Shown: positions 41,749-51,541, numbered from the stretch's first letter. The stretch is DNA of 64,000 bases from Prevotella sp. (GCA_017619375.1 JAFZSL010000045.1:1-64000); one strand, 5' to 3'. Numbers and translations: made by a program. Notes: generated by a model from the sequence alone, not told the origin.

Positions 41749-44700
41749 TTGTCAGAGAATATGAAAAAGGATTTCATATGCTTGGTAATCATCACGGTGC
41801 TGACGGCGTTGGGAGCCTTGAAACTGTATGACAACCAAAAGGACTATCTCGACGAGGTGGAGCAGAAATACCAGGAGGGGATGTCCTTGAACCTGGATGG
41901 CTCGGTAACCAAGGAAGCCCTCTCCGACTTGTTGGAAAAATACAATTACATCGAGGAGAAAACGGAATGTGACTATGTGGCAGACCTTCTCGTGGACAGC
42001 ATCCTTCAGAAAAGTGGCAGCCTGCCCAACCTGGGAGAACTCAACCAATCCCGACATTGCATCCCCGAGCGTTTGATAGTCGGGCACGAGAAGGAATGTC
42101 CCGGATTGGCCAAGCGTTTGGAGGCGGCCTATAGGGCATTGGGCGTAGACGATGAGGTGAAAGGTCTTTACGAGAAGAAACCGTCCTTCAACCAAGGATA
42201 TGGCGATGTAACCCTGAACGTGAAGGTGGAGAACGGGAAAGGTGAGACCGGTTCCCTGGAAGGCATACTGGTAAGGCTGAGGAAACATACCGTAGACACC
42301 ATCAACAGTGAAATCGAAGTGTTGGAGAATGTCACCTATCAGTGGACGGACGCTGAAGGGAAGGCGTCGTTCAAGGTGTCTGCAGATTCTTGCTACAGCG
42401 TGTTCCCCATCAGGCAGGGCTATGAGTACGGGGCGGCTAAAGGAACAAGAAACGGAAAGCCTTTCACTGAAGGGCAGACCCTTGCGTTCAAGCAAAAAGA
42501 GAACAAAATCAGAATCCTGGACAATTTCACCTTCCGCAACATCAAGGAAGACAACGCGATGACGGTGAGGACACCGGCGGAGTACAAGAGTTCCTTGTTC
42601 TCCTCCGTCGCCTTCGTCCTTTTCGCTTGGTGGGTCGCCTATTTCTTGCTCAAATACATGGATAGGAAGAGAAACAAAGGTGAGAAGCATGGCATCGGCA
42701 CCATCTACGGGCTGAAGGCTTCATCCGACTATATGCTCTTCGTGATTCTCATGGCCATCAACAGCATATGCATACTTGTCACCTTCGGCATCTGCGACCC
42801 GTTGAAGGACATGCCCAATGGAGTCACCATGAGTGGCGGGACCGTGGCGGGCATCGTGGCCATGTGTGCCATGGCAAGCATCAATTACGTGAAATTCAGA
42901 AACAACAAGAGCAAGGCCCAGATGGGATTCATACACTTCGACTTCATCATGCAACCGTTGCGCTGGGTGGGGAAGAAATGCAATTCCAAGGTGCTCGACA
43001 AAGTGCCAGATGGATTCGGCTACTTGCTGGTGGCCCTATTCTTTGTCATCTTGCTCAGGCTGTTTGGCACAGGCCCCGAGGGCAGTGATGCGCACGTCAA
43101 CCTCTTCTTCTTCCAACCCAGCGAGTTGTCCAAATACTTCATCGTGATATTCATTGCCGCGTTCTTCGCCAGCAATGCCGACAGGATACGTGATTTCTCC
43201 ACCGACATCAAATACCTGAAGCCACAAATGAGGACCGTCCTTTTCGTGGCGGTGGCCATCGTCTTGCTGATGGGGATGTATCTCTTCCTGATCAGCGACA
43301 TGGGACCTGCCTTGGTCATCCTGGTCACTTTCATACTCCTCTATTCCGTGGCACGACAGGACCTGATACAACTGGTGACAGGCGTGGTCACCTTCTTCAT
43401 CGTGATGGCCGCCAGCATGGTGCTGGCTTCCTTCATGGGGGAGATGGGTGGTTTCCTGGTGAAGGTGTTCCTGCCATTGCTTTGGTTTGTCGCATGGATA
43501 CTTTATTTCTGGAAAGCGAAGCGCAAAATCTATGAGAGTGCCATCTTCCTCAACCTGCTCTTCTACATGTTCAGTTTCGCCGGCACCGTATTCAGCACAT
43601 TCAACCTGCCGGGAGGACAGCGGTTGGCCAACAGGATGGCGATGTATGGCTCAGGGGTCTGGGACAACGCCGTCGGTGGAGGCGACCAAGTGGCACAAGG
43701 CATCTGGGGGCTTGCTTCCGGTGGATGGACCGGGCAGGGATTGGGACGTGGCAATGCGAACTTCATACCGGCATTCCATACGGACATGGTGCTGGAAAGC
43801 GTGGGGGAAATCCTGGGCTTCTTTGCACTGCTCTTCATCATTGCTTGCTTCTTCTTCCTCATTTACAGGTCGCTGCTGCTGGCAAGGAAGGCGGCACACC
43901 CCTTCCTCTTCTTCACCATCTCAGGCATTGCATTGGTGACACTCGTCCAGTTCTTGGTCATCCTCATGGGAAGCCTCGGCCTCATTCCGCTCACCGGCGT
44001 GGCCGTGCCTTTCCTCAGTTTCGGCAGGGCCAGTCTCATCATCAACCTGGCGGCCTTCGGCATCGTCATCTCCATGTCTCGCTACCAACCCCAAAAGGAG
44101 CAGATAGAGCATGTCAAGGCCTACGACAACGTGTTGGTGGCGGGCATGTGTTCATTCTTGGCCATCTCGTGCTGCATCATCTGCGTCTTGTTGTATTATC
44201 AGAAAATCAAGCAGGACGAGTATCTCGTCAAGCCAGCTGCCATAGCAGATTCCGGCGGTAGGCGTTATCTGGAATACAATCCACGCATCTCCCAACTGCT
44301 GAAACATTTGAAGCAGGGCGACATCTATGACCGCAACGGAGTGGTGCTGGCCACCACCGACCCTGCCATCATCACCGGGCAACTTGACACGTTGAGCGGC
44401 AGTGGACTCCGAAGGAGTGACATGCAGGACTTGGCCAAAAAGCATTCCAAGAGGTATTATCCTTTCGGCGACGACCTTTTCTTCATGCTGGGCAATTACA
44501 ACACCAAGATGTTGTGGGGCAACACTGACCATGCCAACTATCAGGTTGGGTATTTCGCTGAAGAGCGACACTTCTCTGATTTGAGAGGATTTGACAACAA
44601 AGGAGAAAAAGTGGCACTTGTCAGCAAGAAATTCCAACAGTCGCCTTACCTGCCGCCTATTGAAATCCAGGACAGCGTGGTCAAGAGAAATTACAAAATC

Positions 44701-46014
44701 GACGTCATCATGGCTGGACTCAAAAAAGGAGTGGACTGCAAGGAGGTGAAAGAATGGAACAGCCAGAAAAATGTTGAACAACGGAAACTGGTCCTTACCG
44801 TCGACGCTGCATTGCAGAAGAGAATGCGTGAAGGCCTGAGGGAAAAAGTGCGTGAACTGGGTAAGAAATACGAAGGCGTGGACTCTTTCTACTTGCGCGC
44901 ATCGGTTGTCGTCCTCGATGCCAACCATGGCGATTTGCTTTGCTCGGCCAGTTGGCCTATGGCGGACCAAAGCCTGATGAAGGACATGATGAAGACGTCG
45001 CCCAACATCACCTACAGGGAAACAAAGGGACAAATGGCTTTTGCCGACCGTGACTTGGGGACGACGTTCCAGACCCCTCCAGGTTCAACGGCCAAAACCG
45101 TCTCTGCCATGGCGGCGTTCATGAGGGATGGAGAGGCGGCGCAGGATATTCGCATCTCATATCTGAGTGGCGAGGGCGTTGATTCGCAAGACAGAAAGAA
45201 TGCAGGAACACATTCCATCAAGTCTGCGCTGGAAAAATCTCTCAACCCCTTCTTTGTCAAATTGGTGAATCAAGGCGATGGACTATACAAGGAACTCAAC
45301 AAAATCTATTATGCCGTGGGCATTGGTGTCATGATGACCAAGAAGGAAGACAAAAAGGCTGCCGCCTTCGACGAGGATTTGTTGAAGAAAGCGCCCTACA
45401 AGTGTTTCACACCTTATTATTTCATGAAGCAGCAGCCTGCCGCTTCTCAAACCGAATTCAATCAAGTGATGAAAGTGAGGGAACAACTGGCACTGAGTGA
45501 ATATCGGAGAATCATGAAATTGCCCAATAGGGTGAAGTTGAACAACACCTTCTTTGCCATGCCGTGGGGGCAAGGCGCCATGAGGGCCACCCCGCTGAAC
45601 ATGGCAAGGGCTTATTCCGCCATTGTCAACAAAGGCAACTATGTTCCTACAAGATATACGATGAATGAGAATGTCAAACCCGTCAAATTGTTGGATGAGG
45701 GTTCTGCCAGCATGTTATGGCAAGACCTTATAAGTGCCAGTGGGTTGTCCGAATTCGGAAAAATCGATTTCGGTGGCAAGACAGGGACACCGGAGCGTGG
45801 GGCATCAAAAACGATTTTCACCAACAGGGTGGGGGATAAGAGAGACAGGAAGAATGATTCCTGGTATGCTTTCGTGGTCAAATCAAGCAAAGGCACCAAC
45901 CTCGCTGTCGCCCTCAGGATAGAAAGGACCAAACGAACTTCCACGGAGGCAAAGGCTTGGGTGCGTGACATGGTCATGCCCGTCTTGAAGGAAACCGGAT
46001 ATGTCAATTATTAA
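41749..46014 (+). CDS. RodA/FtsW-penicillin-binding protein fusion
   Basis: A 1421-residue bifunctional peptidoglycan synthase. TM1 (about 8-24); an extracytoplasmic region of about 255 residues including a beta-rich part (TLNVKVENGKGETGS...TDAEGKASFKV); TM near 283-302; a SEDS (RodA/FtsW) domain of about ten helices (320-835) with FQPSELSK (455-462), LISDMGPALVIL, GLASGGWTGQGLGRGNANF and the catalytic-site Asp679 in FHTD, and LIPLTGVAVPFLSFGRAS (745-762); then a periplasmic transpeptidase (about 870-1421) with IYDRNGVVLA, Ser1113-T-A-Lys1116, Ser1164-L-Asn1166 and Lys1344-Thr-Gly. No PASTA repeats. Normally SEDS and class B PBP are separate partners; here they are one chain. The start could be ATG 41761. 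Confidence 0.95.
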   Translation: MSENMKKDFICLVIITVLTALGALKLYDNQKDYLDEVEQKYQEGMSLNLDGSVTKEALSDLLEKYNYIEEKTECDYVADLLVDSILQKSGSLPNLGELNQSRHCIPERLIVGHEKECPGLAKRLEAAYRALGVDDEVKGLYEKKPSFNQGYGDVTLNVKVENGKGETGSLEGILVRLRKHTVDTINSEIEVLENVTYQWTDAEGKASFKVSADSCYSVFPIRQGYEYGAAKGTRNGKPFTEGQTLAFKQKENKIRILDNFTFRNIKEDNAMTVRTPAEYKSSLFSSVAFVLFAWWVAYFLLKYMDRKRNKGEKHGIGTIYGLKASSDYMLFVILMAINSICILVTFGICDPLKDMPNGVTMSGGTVAGIVAMCAMASINYVKFRNNKSKAQMGFIHFDFIMQPLRWVGKKCNSKVLDKVPDGFGYLLVALFFVILLRLFGTGPEGSDAHVNLFFFQPSELSKYFIVIFIAAFFASNADRIRDFSTDIKYLKPQMRTVLFVAVAIVLLMGMYLFLISDMGPALVILVTFILLYSVARQDLIQLVTGVVTFFIVMAASMVLASFMGEMGGFLVKVFLPLLWFVAWILYFWKAKRKIYESAIFLNLLFYMFSFAGTVFSTFNLPGGQRLANRMAMYGSGVWDNAVGGGDQVAQGIWGLASGGWTGQGLGRGNANFIPAFHTDMVLESVGEILGFFALLFIIACFFFLIYRSLLLARKAAHPFLFFTISGIALVTLVQFLVILMGSLGLIPLTGVAVPFLSFGRASLIINLAAFGIVISMSRYQPQKEQIEHVKAYDNVLVAGMCSFLAISCCIICVLLYYQKIKQDEYLVKPAAIADSGGRRYLEYNPRISQLLKHLKQGDIYDRNGVVLATTDPAIITGQLDTLSGSGLRRSDMQDLAKKHSKRYYPFGDDLFFMLGNYNTKMLWGNTDHANYQVGYFAEERHFSDLRGFDNKGEKVALVSKKFQQSPYLPPIEIQDSVVKRNYKIDVIMAGLKKGVDCKEVKEWNSQKNVEQRKLVLTVDAALQKRMREGLREKVRELGKKYEGVDSFYLRASVVVLDANHGDLLCSASWPMADQSLMKDMMKTSPNITYRETKGQMAFADRDLGTTFQTPPGSTAKTVSAMAAFMRDGEAAQDIRISYLSGEGVDSQDRKNAGTHSIKSALEKSLNPFFVKLVNQGDGLYKELNKIYYAVGIGVMMTKKEDKKAAAFDEDLLKKAPYKCFTPYYFMKQQPAASQTEFNQVMKVREQLALSEYRRIMKLPNRVKLNNTFFAMPWGQGAMRATPLNMARAYSAIVNKGNYVPTRYTMNENVKPVKLLDEGSASMLWQDLISASGLSEFGKIDFGGKTGTPERGASKTIFTNRVGDKRDRKNDSWYAFVVKSSKGTNLAVALRIERTKRTSTEAKAWVRDMVMPVLKETGYVNY

Positions 46015-46043
46015 AATCATAAAAAAACAGAAGATACGACAAG

Positions 46044-46748
46044 ATGACAAATTTGGAATTACGGCACGAGTGCCTGGATATCATCGTGGAGGAGTTGGAC
46101 AAGGTCGATTTGACACTGCAAACCCGTCTGTGGATTGCAGACGATTGCTTCGATGCCATTTTCGACACCTCTTATACGAGCGAGGCCATGGTGAAAGACA
46201 TCGTGCGCGAACTACAAAACAAAGGCAATGAGACGGGGGGATTTCGTTTGGTCATCGACCGGGGCGCTCCACCTGCCGAGGCATCTGCCAAGGCCATCAA
46301 GGATGACTCCATCTTTTTGGCCCAGGTCGTCACTGGCAATGCCGTGGTGGAGCCCATACCCTCCAGGGGAAGTTTTTATCGGCAGTCATACACTTTGGCA
46401 TTGAAAAACGGAATGGTGTACAACATCGGGCGTGGCGTAACACCCGTGATTCCCGGTGTCTTGAGGGAGAACTACATTGCCATCAAGAATGCGGATGATG
46501 AAACAGACCCTTCGTTGAGGGAGGTCAACTCCTATGTCAGCAGGGACCATGCGGACATCAGGGTGGTCAACGGGAGTTTCTATCTCCATTCCACAAAGAT
46601 AGGTCGCACAAAAATCATACGTGATGAACCCGGCTATGGCCAAAGAGTAATTAGAATCATGAATGATATGACATTCGAACAGTTGAAAGACAATGACATC
46701 ATCGTTCTGGGAAGTATGTTCATGATGAGGTTCCGACTCTGTAAATAA
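46044..46748 (+). CDS. FHA-domain protein
   Basis: A 234-residue cytoplasmic protein. The N-terminal 85 residues are helical (IIVEELDKVDLTLQTRLWIAD...SEAMVKDIVREL) and of no known family; the FHA domain covers about 110-234. FHA hallmarks: the Gly-Arg pair in YNIGRG, Ser-Arg-x-His in YVSRDHAD, and the C-terminal strand LKDNDIIVLGSMFMMRFRL. It lies 29 bases after the RodA-PBP gene. FHA domains bind phosphothreonine, which implies that a Thr kinase acts on this complex. Comparable to actinobacterial FhaB by context. Confidence 0.85.
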   Translation: MTNLELRHECLDIIVEELDKVDLTLQTRLWIADDCFDAIFDTSYTSEAMVKDIVRELQNKGNETGGFRLVIDRGAPPAEASAKAIKDDSIFLAQVVTGNAVVEPIPSRGSFYRQSYTLALKNGMVYNIGRGVTPVIPGVLRENYIAIKNADDETDPSLREVNSYVSRDHADIRVVNGSFYLHSTKIGRTKIIRDEPGYGQRVIRIMNDMTFEQLKDNDIIVLGSMFMMRFRLCK

Positions 46749-46871
46749 TCTATGATTTATAATTGATTATTGCGGGGAAAAGCAGTTGAATTTAAAAGAC
46801 ATGAAATCAAGCAGGGAATGACAAGGCTTGGGAAAATAGGACCATGAACAGGAACAAAAAAATATTGCAGG

Positions 46872-49400
46872 ATGAAAACGAGAAGCATCATTGCCGGCAT
46901 TTTGCTATGTATGGCATCGGCCATGCCGGCACAGGAGTTCAAACTCAACAAGGAAGGCTATTTCAATAGTGGAGGAGTGGATGTCATGGCGTTCAGCGAC
47001 TTCTATCCTGAAGGACATCAGGGTGGGGTGTGCGTCATCATGAACGGAAAACGTGTCGCCACCAATGGTGACATCAGGCTGGAAGCCACGCCGGGACAAT
47101 GGCAACCCGTGCCAAAACAGTTGGGAAGGAAGGTGGAGGCCAACAGCATCGTCACGACGCTGGCCTATCCAGACTCCTCACGTCACGAGACTGGCTTCAA
47201 TCCCATGACCTATCCTGATTACGTATTCAATTATGAGGTCAGGTTGGAGGCACAGGGGAAGAGCTTGGTGGTGACTGTCGACATGGACAAGCCCGTGCCT
47301 GACTTCCTCTTGGGGAAGGTGGGCTTCAATCTGGAATTCTACCCGGGGGAGTTGTTTGGCAAGCCATGGCTGATGGATGACCAGACGGGCATCTATCCAC
47401 AACAACCCAACACACCTCTGGAAATCACTAAGCCCAACAACCTGCATACTGGCGACTTCTTCACCGGGAAAGGACAGCGGGCGGACATACGCCACCTCAA
47501 TGCACAAGGATACAGTCCGCTGGTGGCCGACGACGTCATAGCGGCTCCCTATGCGGTAGGAAGGGTCTTTGTCTCGCGTCCCGACGACCCGTATGCCAAA
47601 CTGACCATCGAGTCGCAGACGGGGAATCTCAAACTGTATGATGGACGCATGAACCACAACAACGGATGGTTCGTCCTGCGTAGCGAGATACAACCCGGGG
47701 TGACCAAAGGGGCGGTGAAATGGGTCATCACTCCCCATGTGGTGGAGTCCTGGAGGTATCAGCCTGTCATCCAAACCTCGCAGGTGGGCTACATGCCCGG
47801 TCAGGAGAAGAGAGCCGTCATCGAGACCGACAAGAGGGATGGCCTCGTGACTGCCGCCACCATTGTCAGGGTGGATGCCGACGGGGAGAAGGTGGTGAAG
47901 ACGCTGCAACCCAAGGAGTGGGGGGAGTTCCTGCGCTACAAATACCTCATTGCCGACTTCTCCGACATCGTCACGCCGGGACTCTATCAGGTGAGGTATG
48001 GGGATTCTGCTTCCTCCATCTTCCGCATCGCAGAGGATGTCTATGACCGAGGGGTGTGGCAACCTGTGGTGGAGTATTTCCTGCCTGTGCAGATGTGCCA
48101 CATGAGGGTCAGCGAGAAATACCGCATCTGGCACGATGCATGCCATATGGACGACGCATTGATGGCTCCTGTGGGAAATCATATCGACGGCTATGCCCAA
48201 AGCCCGGGCATCAGTCCCTACAAGGCTGGTGACCGTGTGCCGGGTGTCAATGTGGGAGGATGGCACGACGCCGGAGACTTCGATTTGAGGGTGGAGTCGC
48301 AGGCGGGAGAGGCATACATCCTCGCCCTGGCCTATGAGGAGTTCAAACCCGAAATCGACGTGACCGCCATTCAACAGCAACAGCACAAAGTGGAGATTCA
48401 CGAGCCGGATGGGAAAAACGACATCCTGCAACAAGTGGAGAATGGCGCACTGACGGTGGTGAGGTCCTACCAAGCCCTCGGCAGGCTATACAGGGGCATC
48501 ATCTGCAACAACCTCAGGCAATATGCATTGTTGGGCGACGCTGCAGCCATGACCGATGGCGTGCCTGGCAACGACGACGACCGTTGGATCTTCACGGAAG
48601 ACAACCCCATGAGGAGCATCAGCACGGCGGCGCAGTTGTCGGGAGCGGCAAGGGTGCTGAAAGATTTCAATCCCCAACTCAGCAAAGAGTGCATCGATAT
48701 CGCCACCACCATCTTCCACCAGCCTTTGGGCAACCCGATGATGGAAGGCATGAAATGCCAGGCGGCGGTGGAACTCTATCTCACCACGGAGGACAAGGAA
48801 TACCTGGATTTCATACTCGACCGTCAAGACATGGTTGTCCGCCAGGTCGGTCGTGGAGGATGGTATGTCGCACGCCTTGCCAAGCGCTTGGAAACGAGCA
48901 AGGACGCCAAGGCCAAAAAGTTTGTCAAGGCTTTCAAGGAGGCGCTTGTTGGCTATGCCGCTGATTTGGAGAAGCGGGCGGAGGAGACACCTTATGGCGT
49001 GCCCTACAAACCCAGCATCTGGGGGGCGGGATGGGACATCCAACGCTTCGGGTTCGAATATTATTTCCTTACCAAGGCTTATCCCGACATATTCCCCAAG
49101 CATACTGTATATAACGCGCTCAATTTCGTGCTGGGATGCCATCCGGGGAGCAACACGGCTTCCTTTGCATCGGGAGTGGGGGCGAAATCGGCTACCGTGG
49201 CGTATGGACTCAATCGTGCCGACTGGTCGTACATCCCTGGAGGCGTGGTGTCGGGAACGGCACTCATCAGACCTGACTTCCCGGAACTGCTTTCTTTCCC
49301 CTTCCTCTGGCAACAAACTGAATACGTGCTGGGAGGAGGGTCGTCTCACTATATGTTCCTCGTTCTGGCGGCGCAAAAACTGACAGGCTTGGGGAGCTAA
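46872..49400 (+). CDS. glycoside hydrolase family 9 endoglucanase, secreted
   Basis: An 842-residue enzyme. Signal peptide 1-20 (MASAMPAQ). A beta-rich N-terminal region (25-290), then an Ig-like CelD_N domain (about 300-385: IQTSQVGYMPGQEKRAVI) and the (alpha/alpha)6 GH9 barrel (390-842). Catalytic Asp466 and Asp469 are in GGWHDAGDFD and the acid Glu817 in WQQTEYVLGG. Ser/Gly motif CHPGSNTASFASGVG fits the family's NPxxxSFVTG loop. Acts on beta-1,4-glucans. It lies 123 bases after the FHA gene with no clear promoter between; joint transcription is possible but not shown. Confidence 0.93.
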   Translation: MKTRSIIAGILLCMASAMPAQEFKLNKEGYFNSGGVDVMAFSDFYPEGHQGGVCVIMNGKRVATNGDIRLEATPGQWQPVPKQLGRKVEANSIVTTLAYPDSSRHETGFNPMTYPDYVFNYEVRLEAQGKSLVVTVDMDKPVPDFLLGKVGFNLEFYPGELFGKPWLMDDQTGIYPQQPNTPLEITKPNNLHTGDFFTGKGQRADIRHLNAQGYSPLVADDVIAAPYAVGRVFVSRPDDPYAKLTIESQTGNLKLYDGRMNHNNGWFVLRSEIQPGVTKGAVKWVITPHVVESWRYQPVIQTSQVGYMPGQEKRAVIETDKRDGLVTAATIVRVDADGEKVVKTLQPKEWGEFLRYKYLIADFSDIVTPGLYQVRYGDSASSIFRIAEDVYDRGVWQPVVEYFLPVQMCHMRVSEKYRIWHDACHMDDALMAPVGNHIDGYAQSPGISPYKAGDRVPGVNVGGWHDAGDFDLRVESQAGEAYILALAYEEFKPEIDVTAIQQQQHKVEIHEPDGKNDILQQVENGALTVVRSYQALGRLYRGIICNNLRQYALLGDAAAMTDGVPGNDDDRWIFTEDNPMRSISTAAQLSGAARVLKDFNPQLSKECIDIATTIFHQPLGNPMMEGMKCQAAVELYLTTEDKEYLDFILDRQDMVVRQVGRGGWYVARLAKRLETSKDAKAKKFVKAFKEALVGYAADLEKRAEETPYGVPYKPSIWGAGWDIQRFGFEYYFLTKAYPDIFPKHTVYNALNFVLGCHPGSNTASFASGVGAKSATVAYGLNRADWSYIPGGVVSGTALIRPDFPELLSFPFLWQQTEYVLGGGSSHYMFLVLAAQKLTGLGS

Positions 49401-49495
49401 CCTTTCGGTCAGGTGCGCTACACCTGACTTCCTCCACAGGGAAGGATGTGCAAACATCAATCCCTGCTCAATAGATTAACTAAAATGTTCATCTC

Positions 49496-50242
49496 ATGGA
49501 AAACGACATCATTACGCCTCCTTCCATATTCAAGGTCACAACCTATGAATATCAGAGCCCTTCAATCAGGAAGGTGAAATATCCTTGTTTCAATCTGAGG
49601 AAGACCACCTCGTCTTTCCACCTCTCGTTATATGAGGCTGAGGAGCAGGTGAGAAAAAATGTAAGGCTCGTGTTGGACACCTATGCCCATGTGATTACGG
49701 AGATACCGTTGGGAATGGCCGTCAACACGGAGAATTTCGGACAGAGTCTCGCCGAATGGGTCTATGGACGCGATGGGACGTTGCTGGGAGCGAGGGAATA
49801 TTGTAACTTCATTCCCGATAATTTCTCCCTGCCGGAAGATTATCACCAATGGTCGAAACTGTGTTTGTTCAAGGGGAGAAATCCCGAGGAAATCAAGTTT
49901 AAGTCCGGAGACATTGTCGAAATCTTCGGCTTTCCGGGAAACGACTATTGGAATGACGGAGAGGTCAACTTGGCTATCGTCGTGAAATGCCCGCAAACTC
50001 AGGAAGAAGTGTCGGCCACGCTGCGTCAGCATTTGGAAAAGCAGGGCTCTTTCGATGCTGTTGACAACCGTCTGTGGCTGCTCAACAACCAATATGAAGA
50101 CACCTATGACGTGCTGTCACTGGCTTGCGATGACATCGACCACTCGCCGACTTATGCTACGTTCAGCCCCACGTTGATGGTTTCATCGAGGTTGCGCAAC
50201 CGCTTGCAACGCCTCTATGAACAATACACGAGTGAGAAATAA
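49496..50242 (+). CDS. hypothetical protein, 248 aa
   Basis: Not recognised. A soluble protein with no signal or membrane segment. Notable stretches are FHLSLYEAEEQVRKNVRLVL, the aromatic KLCLFKGRNPEEIKFKSGDIV and the acidic C-terminal half. FKSGDIVEIFGFPGNDYWNDGEV looks like a small beta-barrel. It follows the GH9 gene by 95 bases and precedes a tiny zinc-ribbon gene. Codon use is normal. Confidence 0.7.
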   Translation: MENDIITPPSIFKVTTYEYQSPSIRKVKYPCFNLRKTTSSFHLSLYEAEEQVRKNVRLVLDTYAHVITEIPLGMAVNTENFGQSLAEWVYGRDGTLLGAREYCNFIPDNFSLPEDYHQWSKLCLFKGRNPEEIKFKSGDIVEIFGFPGNDYWNDGEVNLAIVVKCPQTQEEVSATLRQHLEKQGSFDAVDNRLWLLNNQYEDTYDVLSLACDDIDHSPTYATFSPTLMVSSRLRNRLQRLYEQYTSEK

Positions 50243-50251
50243 TTAAACAAT

Positions 50252-50290
50252 ATGGATGAGTATGTGAAATACATCATCTTGAATACCTGA
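50252..50290 (+). other. possible 12-codon leader frame
   Basis: A short frame (MDEYVKYIILNT) ends in TGAATG, directly joined to the zinc-ribbon start at 50291. It may couple translation of the next gene; it could be chance. Confidence 0.3.
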
Positions 50291-50413
50291 ATGAAAATGA
50301 AAAGAAGGGAGATTTTCTGTGAGGAGTGCGGCAGTCCGTACATCACCATCTATGAGGATGGCACATGTGTCTGTGAAGATTGCGGTTTCGTCTTTTATTT
50401 GGGCCGGAAGTAG
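50291..50413 (+). CDS. zinc-ribbon mini-protein, 40 aa
   Basis: A 40-residue frame from ATG 50291 with two Cys pairs, CEEC (9-12 region) and CEDC (28-31 region), spaced like a zinc ribbon: MKMKRREIFCEECGSPYI then GTCVCEDCGFVFYLGRK. Eighteen bases before cobT on the same strand. Role unknown; conserved Cys spacing argues that it is real. Confidence 0.6.
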   Translation: MKMKRREIFCEECGSPYITIYEDGTCVCEDCGFVFYLGRK

Positions 50414-50431
50414 TGCTTAAACTCCGAAAAA

Positions 50432-51541
50432 ATGAGATACTTTGACATACGGCCGGTGGACCCATGCTTGTCTGAAAACATACAGCGGAAGATAGACTAT
50501 TTGAATAAACCAAAAGGGTCGTTGGGGCGATTGGAGTCGTTGGCCAAACAAATCTGCCTCGTGCAACAGACCCTCTCCCCCTCGCTGTCTCATCCCTGTC
50601 ATCTCTTGATGGGAGGCGACCATGGCATTGAGCGGGAGGGAGTGAGCGTGTCACCGCGTGAGGTGACATGGCAGCAGATGGTGAACTTCACCCATGGGGG
50701 TGGCGGGGTCAACATGTTCTGCCGGCAGCATCGCTTTCACCTTCGCATCATCGACATGGGAGTCGACCATGACTTGAGCGGGGTGGAGGGCATCGAGAAT
50801 CACAAGGTCGCCTATGGCACGGCCAATTTCCTCCATGGGCCTGCCATGACGGAGGAGCAGTATTGGGAGGCCATCAACACAGGTGCCTCATTGGTGGATG
50901 AGTGTGCCGAGGAAGGTTGCAACATCCTATGCGTCGGGGAGATGGGCATTGCCAACACCTCTTCGTCGAGCATTTGGATGAGCCTCTTTGGAAACATTCC
51001 CCTGGATGAATGTGTGGGAGCGGGAGCCGGACTGAACGATGAGGGTATCCGGCACAAATGCTGCATTCTGCAAAAATCGATGGAGCGCTACCGGGAATGG
51101 TCGCAGCAGAATGGACACGCAGGATTGACGGGTCGGACGGAGCCTGCACCGACTTCTCCAACCTCTCCGAATTGCCTTCCCCGGCTTGCCATCCGTTATT
51201 TCGGAGGGTTTGAGATGGTGGGTGCCATCGGAGCCATGTTGCGTGCCGCAGAACGACGGATGTTGGTGATGGTGGACGGTTTTATCATGACAGCCTGCAT
51301 GTTGGCGGCATCACGCCTTTATCCTTCCATCCTCGACTATGCCATCTTCGGGCATTGCGGAGATGAGAGTGGGCATCAACGGATGCTCGGTATCATGCAT
51401 GCCGAACCCTTGCTCCACCTGGGATTGCGCCTCGGAGAAGGTACGGGGGCGCTCTGTGCCTATCCCATCATAGAAAGTGCAGTCAGGATGATCAATGAAA
51501 TGAACAACTTTGACAACGCCAACATCACCAAGTATTTTTGA
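50432..51541 (+). CDS. cobT: nicotinate-nucleotide:dimethylbenzimidazole phosphoribosyltransferase
   Basis: A 369-residue CobT. It makes alpha-ribazole phosphate for the lower ligand of cobalamin. Family motifs are clear: NKPKGSLGRLE, MGGDHGIEREGVSVSPREVT, GGGGVN, VGEMGIANTSSSS and GLRLGEGTGA, with the catalytic Glu336. A polar insert (about 228-255, rich in Pro, Thr and Ser) is not seen in the core family. No cobS, cobU or cobC is adjacent in the window, and no cobalamin riboswitch was found upstream. Confidence 0.94.
   Translation: MRYFDIRPVDPCLSENIQRKIDYLNKPKGSLGRLESLAKQICLVQQTLSPSLSHPCHLLMGGDHGIEREGVSVSPREVTWQQMVNFTHGGGGVNMFCRQHRFHLRIIDMGVDHDLSGVEGIENHKVAYGTANFLHGPAMTEEQYWEAINTGASLVDECAEEGCNILCVGEMGIANTSSSSIWMSLFGNIPLDECVGAGAGLNDEGIRHKCCILQKSMERYREWSQQNGHAGLTGRTEPAPTSPTSPNCLPRLAIRYFGGFEMVGAIGAMLRAAERRMLVMVDGFIMTACMLAASRLYPSILDYAIFGHCGDESGHQRMLGIMHAEPLLHLGLRLGEGTGALCAYPIIESAVRMINEMNNFDNANITKYF

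Noticed and set aside
37901-46748. Ser/Thr kinase belonging to the FHA/PP2C cluster
   Set aside because: No Hanks-type kinase motifs (GxGxxG, HRD, DFG) were found in any frame of the window.
47178-48473. 431-codon open frame on the minus strand inside the GH9 gene
   Set aside because: It is antisense to a clear GH9 catalytic domain and its translation is His/Val/Leu-rich with no domain; it is a by-product of codon bias.
50243-50431. Cobalamin riboswitch before cobT
   Set aside because: No B12-box-like sequence or suitable structure is visible; the gap is filled by small frames.
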